In this document: positions 23,280-34,252 of the stretch, in pieces
How positions within the stretch are numbered: position 1 is the first letter of the stretch
How the letters are laid out: every line of letters starts with the position of its first letter
NCBI GenBank assembly: GCA_037074705.1
Contig: CM073593.1
Location: forward strand, 101,765,738 to 101,829,737
DNA length: 64,000 nucleotides
Direction: 5' to 3'
Origin: Zhengitettix transpicula
Taxonomy: Eukaryota > Arthropoda > Insecta > Orthoptera > Tetrigidae
Translations under genes and position numbers: made by a program
Notes under the pieces: model-generated
What the model was told of the DNA's origin: nothing
The model's input: only the letters and a program-made list of their open reading frames with translations
The model's database searches: none

Positions 23280-23300
23280 AAGCTGATTCGAGTCCCGGCG
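23280..23300 (+). other. tRNA-like B-box fragment (SINE relic?)
   Basis: GATTCGAGTCCCGGC resembles the T arm and Pol III B box of a tRNA. No A box or cloverleaf is visible upstream, so this is at most a piece of a tRNA-derived SINE. Confidence 0.25.
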
Positions 23301-23589
23301 TCATCAACGAACCCGGGGTGTTAAGACTAGAGGAGAATCTACACACGTGTCACTCCTGAATCCAAATTTCCTAATGTGTTCTCTTGCCCATTTCTTTATT
23401 TTTATATTCTCTTTTCAGCACGATCGTATTTCAATTCTGAAATTCTGAAATTAATTATTAACGTAAAATAAATGATACATTACTTTTGTTGGTAAACAGT
23501 TAAGACTTTTTTTTAAAAAAATGTATGACATGCATGGGTCCATTAATATGCAACTAGAAGTGTATCTATCTTTTACGTCTGTTTATATT

Positions 23590-23895
23590 AAATAAATAAT
23601 GCTGTTTTTAACCATTACCAGACATTAATTTATTTATTTACGACAACGTTTCGGTACGAGTTTCTTCCCTTCATCAGGTTTTTCCTGCGAAGAATTTGTA
23701 CAAAATAAATTTGTATTATCAAGAAGCCAATGAATTTATAAAAGTGTTTGAACAAAAAATATTATAATATAAACAAAATGAAACTAAGAAAGCATTCACC
23801 TAAATATGCTAAATGTTAAAACCTATTTTCACATCCTATTGAAAGAATTGTCGTCGTAAATAAAATATCGTCTGGTATTGGTCAAAAAACTGCAT
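23590..23895. repeat. Foldback unit with one preserved hammerhead-like motif
   Basis: The left arm (about 23612-23690) contains CCATTACCAGACATTAATTT and CGACAACGTTTCGG. The right arm (about 23835-23895) contains the reverse complement, GTCGTCGTAAATAAA and CGTCTGGTATTGG, with a deletion in the motif. An R1 element begins directly to its right. Confidence 0.65.
23642..23677 (-). ncRNA. Hammerhead-like ribozyme motif
   Basis: On the minus strand CTGATGA, an imperfect stem II region and GAAACGTTGTCG follow in order. All core bases and T after ACGT are present. Helix I begins AC/GT. Stem II is the weakest part (only a few pairs). Confidence 0.42.
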
Positions 23896-23904
23896 GATTG
23901 CTTT

Positions 23905-24268
23905 TGTTACGGGGATTTTTTTAGGGCAACAGGCTACATGAGGGTAATCCACGTTGGGCAACTCCCCCTTAATAGCATAGGAAGGGATTTGAAAGGGGGG
24001 GTGCGGAAGGGTAGAGGAAGGTAGCCAAGGGTTAACTAGGACCCCCGGGCTATGGTTTAAGGATCCTACCCGGAATTCGCCTAAAAGTAATGCAGGGAAA
24101 ACCCTAGAAAAACCTGCATCAGGTAGGTCGGGCATTGGGTACTTGTCACATTCCCTTCCGATAGCGGGAGAGGAGTTTGTTGTGGGGACGCAGCATTACC
24201 TTCTCCGTGCATCGACCAGTTTAGGAGGCAGCTGGCCGACTATTCCAATGGGAATAGCGAGAGAATAG
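23905..24268 (-). mobile_element. R1 retroposon, internally rearranged
   Basis: The tail end (TTTTTTTAGGGCAACAGGC on plus) belongs to the 'GCCTGTTGCCCT-A' tail subfamily. It is complete up to CCAATGGGAATAGCGAGAG, where it jumps to a short 5'-end-like segment and stops. Confidence 0.85.
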
Positions 24269-24354
24269 CCCACTTCAATACGAGGAATTATATTAGCAAT
24301 GCAAATTTGGAGGCATACACATCTGTTACAATTTTTCAAACAATTCTTACATTA

Positions 24355-24540
24355 AAATGAAAAAAATTACGTCTGAGAGTAAATAATGAATAAGAAGGAT
24401 TTTGAGTGTTGTCAACTGATCTGTGCATTTGTTTCACTCTAGGCTCTTCTTAGTACCTGACGAAAGGTACAAGGATCCCAGAAACGTTGTTTGGTTATTG
24501 TATTACCCTTTTTTGTCTGTATTGGCTATCCTCACATTAT
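24355..24540 (+). repeat. Alpha-family repeat, copy 8
   Basis: Plus-strand copy beginning at the AAAAATTACGTCTGAGAG boundary block and carrying CACTCTAGGCTCTTCTTAG and AGAAACGTTGTTTGG. It lies 90 bp right of an R1 copy. Confidence 0.8.
24457..24492 (+). ncRNA. Hammerhead-like ribozyme motif, alpha type
   Basis: The core CTGACGA and GAAACGTT are intact with T at the cleavage position. Stem II GGTA/TCCC is imperfect. Confidence 0.42.
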
Positions 24541-25184
24541 ATTCTTTCTAAATTATTACACAGATCACCTCCTTTCGTGCCCTTCCTTCGACTTATACGA
24601 CCCCCGACACAATTTTCGACAAGAGTTCTCCTTGAACGTTGTGCGTGTCCCACGTCACGCTTCACTTCGTAGATGTGACGGCGACGCCGGAATAACGCGA
24701 CGTTTGTCAGATAAGCGGATGTCGCTCTCAGTCTTCGTGTGTGACGCGGCGACAATATTCGACGAGATTCCTTCTTCCCGTTCCGTAACCTTTGCTGCAG
24801 ATATATCAGTTCTCTCATACTTAAATTCTCAATGTGTGATGGAGTTGTAACCATAGAAATGCTTTCGAAATTTCCTATTATTATTTTAAACAACCCTATT
24901 CGCTAGAAAAAAATCAGTCATAGACACTCTTACATTTTATTAGGCTTTATGCAACCTGGGATACAGAATTTATAATCATTTATATAAAAAAAACGCTTAT
25001 AGATTACATATTTACACTTAAAACCGGACATTTACAATAATTTTAATATCTGGGGGACGGTTGAAGGATAATCACAAGACAAATACGTAAAAGAATTTCC
25101 CGGTGAACGACAACATTCTAATAACAACGTCATAACCTGAATCAAGCACCAATCAGAAAATGCCACGTTAATGTCAGCCAAAGT
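24541..25184. other. GC-richer islet at 24560-24830, then AT-rich
   Basis: Two long overlapping frames occur (119 codons plus at 24491-24850, 118 codons minus at 24537-24893). Neither resembles a known family, and having both open suggests composition rather than coding. Confidence 0.3.
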
Positions 25185-25292
25185 TACTGTTAACAGAAGA
25201 GAAGGCATCCATCCCTATAGATAGGCTCTTCCAGAGCTCCATAGGGAACGTTCAACTGCGAGAGAACTGCCCTCGCAGGTTTTCTTGTTTGA
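25185..25292 (-). mobile_element. R1 retroposon, 5' fragment
   Basis: AGAGAAGGCATCC, CCAGAGCTCC and CTGCGAGAGAACTGCCCTCG match the sense 5' end of R1 in reverse orientation. It faces away from the next two R1 copies. Confidence 0.7.
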
Positions 25293-25385
25293 AGTCTGTA
25301 TGTTATTATTTTTTTAATATTTATTTTCTCCCTGTCCTGATGTTAAGTTAATTTTATTATTAATAACATACAACAAATCCCTCTC

Positions 25386-25632
25386 CAGGCCTCGGAATGG
25401 CTTGGGACAAGTACCAAATGTCCGACCTATCTAATGCAGGTTTTCTAGGGTTTGTCCTGCATCACTTTTAGGTGAATGCCAGGTAGGATCCTTAAACTAT
25501 AGCCCGGGGACCCCAGTTATCTCTTGGTTACCTTTCCGCATCCCCTCTTTCAAATCCCTTTCCATGCTATTAAAGGGGAGTTGTCTCCATATGGATTACC
25601 CTCATGTAGCCTGTTACACTAAAAAAAATCCG
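25386..25632 (+). mobile_element. R1 retroposon, 3' part
   Basis: Truncated at the sense 5' side. It runs from GCTTGGGACAAGTACCAAAT to CCTGTTACACTAAAAAAAA and is followed directly by another R1 copy in the same orientation. Confidence 0.85.
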
Positions 25633-25639
25633 AAAGATT

Positions 25640-26137
25640 TGTCTTCGAGGGCTATTATCTCACAGGAAGAACCTTGTAGGAGATGTGGAGGGACTACCAT
25701 TGGGGAGGCCTCTTCCTCTCTCCGTTTTGAACTAATGTTTTCACGAAGCGAGGCACCTGGGCCTGTTTTGAGAGGTGTATGTTCTTGGGTTACAGACCTA
25801 TGGCATACGGTAAGAGTTGTCAGCTATTACCATTGGAATAGTCGGCCAAGTGGTCGAGGCACGGAGAAGGGAATGCTGCGTCTCGCGATCAGAAGGACGT
25901 GGGGCAAAAACCAAATGCCCGACCTACCTGATGCAGGTTTTTATAGGGTTTGTCCTACATCACTTTTAGGAGAATTTCCAGGTAATATCCTTAAAATAAA
26001 ACCCGGGGACCGTAGTTAACCCTTGGCTACCTTGATCTACTCTTCCGCATCCCCTATTTGAAATCCCTTCCTATGAAATTCAAGGGAAGTTGCCACCATG
26101 TGGATTACCGTCATGTAGCCTGTTGCCATAAAAAAAT
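25640..26137 (+). mobile_element. R1 retroposon, near full length
   Basis: Begins near the GAGGGCTATTATCTCACAGG 5' block and ends at AGCCTGTTGCCATAAAAAAA. A 151-codon frame covers 25564-26019, spanning the junction of the two tandem copies; this is the repeat's own frame fused by chance and not a gene. Confidence 0.85.
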
Positions 26138-28118
26138 ATTCGAAGATATCTGTGAAATCCGTGGCAATAATTAATTTTGCAACAGTTGTTGCATAGTGGT
26201 CGAAACACTTTTCAAATTCAAATGTCCAGATCAACCGTAAGCCTACACATAATTTCCCTAGATCATTTCAAATGTCACAATTATTCTCAAAATCTTTAAT
26301 AAATGCCGTGTTAAAGGAAACGACTACTTTAGTCAGTAAATTCTTGTATTATGTCGCTTTGATGGTCGTTGCTCTGTATTTCCAGCCTGTCAGAAATTAT
26401 GGTTGCAATTCCAAGAGATTCCTCCCTTTGGGTAAATAACATACTTGTAAAAGTACACAGAAATCACTTTGGCTTCCACATCGGTGCGATATAAAGGAAC
26501 TTGTAATTTGTTTTCAGTGAAAAGACTCATTGGCAAACAGGAACAAACAAACAATAGCTTTACATTCTTTAGTTCTTTGCTTGTGTGCTCCTACAAGAAT
26601 GTATTCCGTGCGGGGTGGGGGGGGGGGAAGGGGTTGGAAAGAAATGTTCCTTTCGACGGCTTCCACTAGACTAGAGCAATCGATAGTCAAATATATTGCC
26701 TCTCTATCTACTCCGCCTTGTCCGCGCTTTCTATCTCTTCTCTTTTTTCGTTTCCGTCTCTCTTTCTCAGTCTCCATTTCCCTCGTTTTGTCTGCCATTA
26801 TTCTTCATTCGTCCTCGCTTCTGAAAGAAGGAGACAGATTATTGAGCGCTACCTGGAAACATCCTGGAAAGTTTCCGTCAAAATAAAACCTAAAGAGACA
26901 TGAAACGAGTTCCGCTCTCTATTGTTAGCTACACCATCACACTATTTTCTTTTATTCTGTCCCGACAATAAACGCGATTGCTTCCGACAGCTGTTTTAAA
27001 CATCAATCGTAGAGAATCACACAACTATTCAGCCCCTTTCTTATACTGGCTTTTCCTTCTGTTATGCTTACATAGTGATACTTGCTAACGGTTTTGATTC
27101 ATTATTTTCCATTTTTAATTAAATATTATTTACGACTTTGTGTCTGGTTTTCTAAGTATGTCATTCATTGGAGGAATCTAGAAATTTCAATTATAATTAT
27201 AAATGAGGACAGAAGAACTGCTACTATCAAACTGACGTAATTAACAAATTACTAATTAAATAATAGTAATTTATTTGACAATGACATTTACGTTAGAAAT
27301 TTAGTACAACTGTGACATTTAAAAAGATCTATAAGAAATTATGAAAATTATTACTATACATCTCTAAATTTGACTTAGAAAAACTGTTGACGATGTTGTT
27401 ATAAATCCCCGTATTTACTTTCTGGATCACTTTTCTGTATTTCGGCGCCATATCTGTTGCATAATAGACATCGATGTATCTAATCACATATGTTTTCGAA
27501 AATGTTAAGTGTTATTAAATAATAAATTAATATTAACATTCACCAAGCCATTCCACAATTTGATATTCTTTTTTGCAGGAGTCCAAAGCGTTATATTGTA
27601 AATTAAATTTTTTTCGTACATCAAATACGTAATAATAATATTAAATAATAATTAAAATAGAAATTTCTTATTCATCTAGCATTCGAGACAAAATTTTCTA
27701 TTTTATTTTAAAGTTTATCTTTAAATTGAAATTTAGCATTTCACAAGGTTGTGAATCAGGTTTCTTTGTTTCCCATTGAATTAATTTCAGTCTATTTTTT
27801 TATTATTATTGTGACTTACGTCGTCCTAACGTGGGTTTAAATGTCGCAGGCCCTACTCCTTTTAATTATTTGAATTGAAAATATAATGAATTTATTACCT
27901 TTTTTATTTTATTTAATTAAAAGCAGTATTGTTTGACTTAGAATTTTTAATTCCTTATTTGAAAAATATAACTAAATACAATAAGTTTCTTTAAATACAT
28001 GTTTTTCATTAAAAGTTTACGTACAGAGATCAATAATGATTTGTTAACGATTTAATTTAACCTATTTTGTCACAATTTGTAGATAATATACATTCCGAAG
28101 TTTGGTACGATTCTTTGA
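26138..28118. other. AT-rich stretch; GC-richer islet at 26480-26900
   Basis: The islet includes a G-run (26614-26627) and CT-rich sequence giving several overlapping frames. Nothing coding was recognised, and 26900-28118 is featureless. Confidence 0.4.
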
Positions 28119-28672
28119 ACGGGGGGGGGGGGGGAGATATGGCTATGTATAGGGAATCCACACAGTGGAAACTCCCTTCTTATAGCATAGGAAAGGTATT
28201 TGAAAGGGGGGATGATTAAGGGTAGAGGAAGGTAGCCAAGGGTTAAGTAGGGCCGCTGGGCTATAATTTAAGGATCCTACCCCGCAGTCGCCTAAAAGTA
28301 ATGCAAGAAAAATCCTAGAAAAACCTGCATCAGGTAGGTCGGGCATTTGGTACTTGTCCCACGCCCTTCCCTGGATGGCGGGAGAGGGGTTTGCTGTGGG
28401 GTCGCAGATTACCCCTCGCCATGCCTTGGCCAGTTTAAGAGACAACTGACCAACTATTCCAATAGGAATAGCGAACAACTCTTACCGTATGCCCAAGGTC
28501 TACGACCCCGGAACATACACCTCTCAAAACAGACCGAGGTGCCTCGGCATGTGGGAACCTTAGTTAAAAAAAATCAGAGGGTTGTGAAGGCATCACCAAA
28601 GGTAGCCCCCGCCAGAGCTCTCTGGGAAGGTTCACCTGCGTGAGAATCCTCTCGTAGGCTTCCTTCGTGAGA
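28119..28672 (-). mobile_element. R1 retroposon, full length, next to a G-run
   Basis: A full-length minus-strand copy whose 3' side abuts a G-homopolymer (28121-28135) instead of the usual T-run on the plus strand. A 111-codon frame (minus, 28143-28478) reads through it and shares PMDLPDAG-like and NPWLPSSTL segments with frames in other copies. The 5' end reads CTACGAGAGGATTCTCACGC in sense. Confidence 0.88.
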
Positions 28673-28828
28673 TACTTTGCAGAATTTAATTTCATAATAT
28701 ATATGTTTAATCTACAAATGGACAGACAATTTTACCTGTGGTAGACACATGAAATTTTAATGAATGAATCTGACCTTAACATATAAAATATACATTTAAA
28801 TTATAATACTCCAAAATCCTTGGTACAT

Positions 28829-28864
28829 CTGATGAAGTCCTACATTGAGAACTGAACGTTAGTC
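28829..28864 (+). ncRNA. Hammerhead-like motif with six-pair stem II
   Basis: CTGATGA is followed directly, with no extra base, by AGTCCT / AGAACT (one mismatch, loop ACATTG), then GAACGTTAGTC. One A of GAAA is missing. A related decayed copy lies at 22982-23017. In this type stem II begins right at the core as in the classical hammerhead. Confidence 0.4.
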
Positions 28865-28872
28865 TAATTTTC

Positions 28873-30930
28873 ACTTTATTATATCTGATAAATTTGACTT
28901 TCTTAATTCGCTTATACCTAATAGGATTAAAATAAATGCATATATAATTATTTCAAATAAATGTTCTGGACGTAAGGACAGCATTAAAATTTTATAAATG
29001 TTTGTAAATAGTAAATCCAAGTTAGACTTTAAAAAGGACATGATACATAAATATAAGAACAATATGTTTACAGTCTGAAACGGTCAATAGAGATTAAATA
29101 GCTAAGGTGGAAAACTATATTAACACTTTACTATGGTTTATTGACAGTAGATTTTACGAAGAACTATAATTTTTAAGATTGTACTAACGAGCCATATTCT
29201 GAAATAAACAACGGTACCGTTGTGGTCAATCTGTTTCACACTAATAATTAAATGATTTATTCATATATAGTTTTAATCTATCGAGCAAAGTTTAACTGGA
29301 TCGGACAGTTATAAATTAAATTAATAAATCGATGTACAGTGCAGGTTTGCAGTGTGTGTGTTTAGTAAAATAAAAATAAGGCAACGCGTCAAAAGAGGGT
29401 CGACAGATTTTTGGTGTGATAATTTTATCGTTCTTCGTTTTAAAATCGCATATCTTTCTATACGAGAGTGACGTCACCATTCCGCTTCTTCACGAGTTAT
29501 AATAAAAGACATTCTCGTAAAAGCAGGCGCATTGAATAAATTCGTGGTTAATCCGACGTACGAGCAATTTTTTTTTTTTAGTTGTTGTTGTTGTTGTGTT
29601 TATTTGTGGAAGGGTTCGATATTTATTGGTGGCCGGAGGCATTGTGTTGGCGTGCAGAATTATCTGTCAGGTTGTTTTGGTGGCGCACGTCGTATCTCTC
29701 ACCTACCCCCGAAAACACACGGCCGACCACCCCTTTTATTCTCGGTGATGCAGTAGATCCTCCTCGCCTCTCTCACTCTCTCTCTCTCTCTCTCTCTCTC
29801 GCTCTCTCTGTGTGTGTGTGTGTTGCGAAATTGCCAACTTTGGCGTTTATGAAGCGTTGGTTCATTTAAATGCCAGAGGCATTCAGCGGTCGTCGAAATT
29901 AGAAACACACATGTGTTTACGACGTGAGCGAAGCTTTTCCTCTGTGTATGTGAATGAATCCAGCCAGTGCTTGTTTACTTTTCCTTTCTCTCCTCTCACT
30001 CATGGTTCTGTGACTGGTAAAAAAAACAATTACAATAACCCGAAATTAGGCGTTGAAAAATATCTATAAGAAGTTGTTTGTCACGACGTCCATTTCAATG
30101 CTAATATAATTATACCAAATACATATTTTTCAAAAAACTTGGTTACATATAATTAAGGAAATCAAATCAATTGTTACAAGTTAAATTTATACAATCATTT
30201 TAAAAAAAACGATGAAGGACATGGGTTGGCAAATAACCATTTCTGTGAAAAAATAACGTGAAATTCATACATACATACTCTTTGGTATAAAAAAAATCGG
30301 ATATTCATAAGAAACGCAGAAGAGAGGGTAATGGCAGAATTGATATAAGAAAAAATAAAAGACAAGTGTTGAAGTGAGAGGAGATAAAATTACAGATGAA
30401 AGATTTGTGAGAAAAAAAGTTCTGGGAACTTTCAAACTTTAACCATGTCAATTTATTTTATTATTAGCCTCCAAATTCTTTCTAATAAAGTTTTTTTCTT
30501 TGGTTTGTTTGTCATTTTACAAATAAATATTTTCCAAAATTGTGATTCGTAAAAATTTCTTAATTTCAATTACATTTACAAGTATATAATTTCTTAAATA
30601 TTTTCGGTAAATGTTTAATTACAAATTTAAAGTGAATAATTCGAAATTTAAGAATTTTTACGAAAATATTATTTAATTTTATGACTTATTATACATTTTT
30701 CGCACGAAGAAAACATAAAATTTTCTGCATTTTAATAATAATAATAAGTAAAAGAAGTCATTTCAATAATATTTGTGGAGAAAAATTAAACAAGCGGATG
30801 AAAATACAAAAAATTTACAGAAACGTCGATGAAAGAAATATTTTTAAAAATTTCTGTTATTATGGTGGTTCAATAAATAAATTGACATAAAGTAAAATAT
30901 TATTTATAATATAAAACTCTGAAACATGGA
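28873..30930. other. AT-rich stretch; GC-richer islet at 29460-29960
   Basis: The islet holds the (CT)n(TG)n array and several frames with no recognisable family. Otherwise nothing was seen. Confidence 0.4.
29768..29823. repeat. (CT)n(TG)n compound microsatellite
   Basis: A CT array with one GC interruption, continuing into seven TG units. Confidence 0.95.
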
Positions 30931-31010
30931 TAATAAACAGACTTAAATTCATTTAATCAATTAACAACGTTTCATCGCTTAATTTGCAACCACATCAGGT
31001 TCCAATTTAA
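30930..31010 (-). repeat. Gamma-family hammerhead-bearing repeat
   Basis: Same family as the two arms at 54.2-54.45 kb (CATCGCTTAATTTGC versus CATCACTTAATTTGC). Any inverted partner to the right has been lost or displaced by the R1 insertion at 31222. Confidence 0.65.
30963..30998 (-). ncRNA. Hammerhead-like ribozyme motif, gamma type
   Basis: On the minus strand the core CTGATGT (A9 changed to T) is followed by stem II GTTGC/GCGAT (loop AAATTAA) and GAAACGTT. Helix I is well supported: AAC pairs GTT next to the core, then AATT pairs AATT across a GG bulge. Confidence 0.5.
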
Positions 31011-31221
31011 AACTAAAAAAAGGACAAACACAGTTACAATGACTAGAATAACATTTTTAAGAAAAAATTTGGCAGATAACAAAAAAAAAATATTGTGTTA
31101 GACTTTCAAATTTTATTTTGGCCTGCCGTTGCCGAAATGATCAATTAAAAACGAAAACGACAAGTAAAAATTCATTTACAATATTGGATGCGGTTTACAA
31201 TGGAGGCAATTTTGGATTTTT

Positions 31222-31745
31222 TTTTGGTGTAGACAGGCTATGTATAGGGTAATCCACATAGAGGCAACTCCCCTATGATATCATAGGAAAAGGATTTGAA
31301 AGGGGGGATGCGGAAGGGTGGAGGAAGGGAGCCAAGGGTTAACTAGGGCCCCCGGGCTATGGTTTAAGGATCCTACCCGGCATTCGCCTAAAAGTAATGC
31401 AGGACAAACCCTATAAAAACATGCATCAGGTAGGTCGGGCATTTGGTACTTGTCCCACGCCCTTCCGATAGCGGGAGAGGGGTTTGCTGTGGGGTCGCAG
31501 CTAATCCCTCGCCATGCCTTGGCCAGTTTAGGAGGCAGCTGTCCGACTATTCCAATAGGAATTGCGGAAATTTCTTACCGTATTCCCAAGGTCTGCGACC
31601 CCGGAACTTACACCTCTCAAACCAGGCCGAGGTGCCTCGGCATGTGGGAACCTTAGTTAAAAAAACCAGAGAGTTGTGAAGGCATCCCCAAAGGTAGCCT
31701 CCACCAGAGCTCGCTGAGAAGGTTTACTTGCGAGAGAAAACCTTT
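31222..31745 (-). mobile_element. R1 retroposon, best full-length copy
   Basis: About 520 bp with a clean A-tail (T-run on plus, 31218-31227) and the 'GCCTGTCTACACC-A' tail subfamily. Sense order: CTCTCGCAAGTAAACC, GATGCCTTCACAAC, GGTTCCCACATGCCGAGG, GGGGTCGCAGACCTTGGG, CCTATTGGAATAGTCGG, CAGCAAACCCCTCTCCCGC, the GACCTACCTGATGCA block and AACCCTTGGC. No Pol III A/B boxes or reverse transcriptase are present, so it is a non-autonomous retroposon or LINE-derived piece. The 5' end may be incomplete. Confidence 0.9.
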
Positions 31746-31854
31746 CGGATTTGAAATTATAACACTATATAAATTAAACATTACAAAAGCTAACTGTCAT
31801 AAATTTTATTCGAATGCTTTGTATCATTTTTTGTAATAAAAATAGGATCTGATA

Positions 31855-31857
<3 letters not shown>

Positions 31858-31886
<29 letters not shown>
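31858..31886. repeat. (TA)n microsatellite
   Basis: An uninterrupted TA array. Confidence 0.95.
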
Positions 31887-31889
<3 letters not shown>

Positions 31890-32486
31890 TAAATTAGTGA
31901 TACATTACTCCAATCTAATTTGTGTTTATTTAAAATAATTATATTTAAACAAAACTGAATAATTTTGAATACTGTTATTTATATTATTTTTATGTTCTTT
32001 TAGCCTAGTTTGTAATGACCCCTTCGTTTGACCTATACATGTAGCCTGACAATACAGACATTTAATTTTATAAATTACATTATGTTAATTTAAATTTTCG
32101 ATCTTGTCCTTAATATTTGATATCGTGTTTAAATAGTTACAAGCCTTAAAAAATAATTGTGGCCATTTTTTTTCGAACCCTAAAATTAATTTATATTGTA
32201 AGGAAGCAATATATGGTAAAATTATGAAACTAAAATTTTTGTTGTCAATTTTAGTATGTAATTATTTAGTATTATATTTGATATTATTTAATCTGACTAT
32301 ACTTTATTAATTTTAATAATAATAATAATGGGATTAATTATGTATCAAGCGGATTTGTGACAACATTAATCGAAATACTACAATGTCAACCAGTAAATGA
32401 AAATTACCAGCCATTTATAGAAATGTAACGAACCTCTGTGTCCACTTAAACCACCACAATCAGCAAACCATTTTATTTGCTCTGGC

Positions 32487-32547
<61 letters not shown>

Positions 32548-32548
32548 T
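32487..32548. repeat. (CT)n microsatellite
   Basis: A CT array with two TTT interruptions, followed by a short GT run. Confidence 0.95.
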
Positions 32549-32960
32549 ATGTGTGTGTTTCATTACGTGTGTGTTAGTGTGTACGTGTGAGAGACATTTT
32601 AATCTAGTTTTGTTGGCATTGATCCACTTTTATAATAGTGCATCGACTGGAAACATCCGATAGGTTCTCCACAAAAGCATACAAAACTTCGACACCGCTA
32701 TCAACTGACTTCAGTTTTTTCTATCTCATGTAATGGTAATTGATAAACAATAATGGACAATATCGAAAGGTAAAGTGAAAGTTTCCTGTTTAATCACCCC
32801 TCATTTTAATAAAAAAAACATCATGTCATGAATTGAAACTATAAACAATTATACAGAGATTTGATTTCGTAGCAAACTTGCAATTCATAAATGTAGTTAA
32901 GAGAAACGGAGGACTATTTTTTATCCGCGTTACATAAAGTATATCGAGGAGGCGACATTG

Positions 32961-32985
32961 ATATATATATATATATATATATATA
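32961..32985. repeat. (AT)n microsatellite
   Basis: An AT array of about 12 units. Confidence 0.95.
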
Positions 32986-33037
32986 GTTTTTTTATTCCAC
33001 TTGATCAATATAGCCAATTTCTTCTATGAAAAAGAAG

Positions 33038-33225
33038 AAGGTGTAGACAGGCTTTGTATAGGGTAATCCACATAGTGGCAACTCCCCTCTTATAGAATAG
33101 GAAACAGAGTGAAAGGGGGATGCGGAAAGGTAGAGGAAGGTAGCCAAGGGTTAACTAGGGTCCCCGATCCTACCACGCAATTTGTCTAAAAACGATGCAG
33201 GGAAAACCCTAGAAAAACCTGAATG
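33038..33225 (-). mobile_element. R1 retroposon, 3' part with internal deletion
   Basis: The 'GTGTAGACAGGC' tail subfamily. The GGGCCC...TTTAAGGATCC block is deleted as in the copy at 59.45 kb (both read GTCCCCGATCCTACC on plus), so the two share a subfamily deletion. It is preceded by an A/G-rich tract instead of a pure T-run. Confidence 0.85.
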
Positions 33226-33992
33226 ACTCTCATAAATTAGAGAAAACGGAAATATCAGAATAAATACTTTTTAATTTTTCAAATATAAAGATTGGAAGAC
33301 ATAATTTGTACGTCATGCTCTCTTTTTTTGGAGGCAGAACAACGACTTGAAAAAAACTAAATTATGGTGTCCGAATAAATAATGCGCAATGTGGTTAAAA
33401 AAAATTGAAAACTGTAGTAAATTTCAAAATTAATAAGAAATTAACAACCGTATTAAATACAGACAATATTTTGTAAAACGTTTAATCACCGCAATAGATT
33501 TTGGTCTTCGATTTTATAATCAGCTACATAATCATTTGAATGAGTTAAGAAAAAATTATTAAAGTACCGAAGTAATCAAACAGAGAAGGGAATTGAATGA
33601 ATAAGTAATCAGTAAAATTACAAAACAAAACCCCAAAACTAATCCGAGTGAACAGTTTCAAATTTGACGTCAATAAAAAATCAAGACTTTTACAAATTCA
33701 GCTCGTAAAAATTATCCAAAAGATCAGTAACATATTTGATGTTAATAATGCTTTTATAATTAAACTATAAATTACAATATTTTACTAAGTCAAAATTTCA
33801 ATTTTCAACTTCCTTAAAATTTAAATTTTGATGTAATTTAAAGTTCCATATTTTTTATATCAGTCGCAGGTAAACAAAAATAAAAATTTCTCTAACGATA
33901 ATAAAATAAATTCTTCGAAAAATTGTATTTTATTTTTCTCTGCCACTAATAAAAAAGAAATGGACCAATTAGATTAGTCTTAATAAATAACT
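33226..33992. other. AT-rich interval between two inverted R1 pieces
   Basis: No coding frame. A possible strongly decayed hammerhead-like sequence lies on the minus strand at 33472-33526 (CTGATTA ... TTAAACGTT). Confidence 0.35.
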
Positions 33993-34252
33993 CTTCTTTC
34001 GCCATTGGATGGGCGTGGGACAAGTACTCAATGCCCGACCTGCCTGATGCAGGTTTTTATAGGGTTTGTCCTGCATTTCTTTTAGGCGAATGCCGGGTAG
34101 GATCCTTAAACCATAGCCCAGGGGCCCTAGTTAACCCTTGGCTACCTTCCTCCACACTTCCGCATCTCCCCTTTCAAATCCCTTTCCTATGCTATAAGAG
34201 GGGAGTTGCCACTATGTGGATTACCCTATACATAGCCTATCTACACCAAAAA
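33993..34252 (+). mobile_element. R1 retroposon, 3' part
   Basis: From CGCCATTGGATGGGCGTGG to the tail CATAGCCTATCTACACCAAA. The 94-codon frame 34031-34315 is the repeat frame plus downstream sequence. Confidence 0.87.

Noticed and set aside
25564..26019. 151-codon frame, the longest in the window
   Set aside because: It spans the junction of two tandem R1 copies and is made of repeat sequence.
33472..33526. Additional hammerhead-like motif on the minus strand
   Set aside because: Core (CTGATTA) and second block (TTAAACGTT) both deviate and the spacing is too long.
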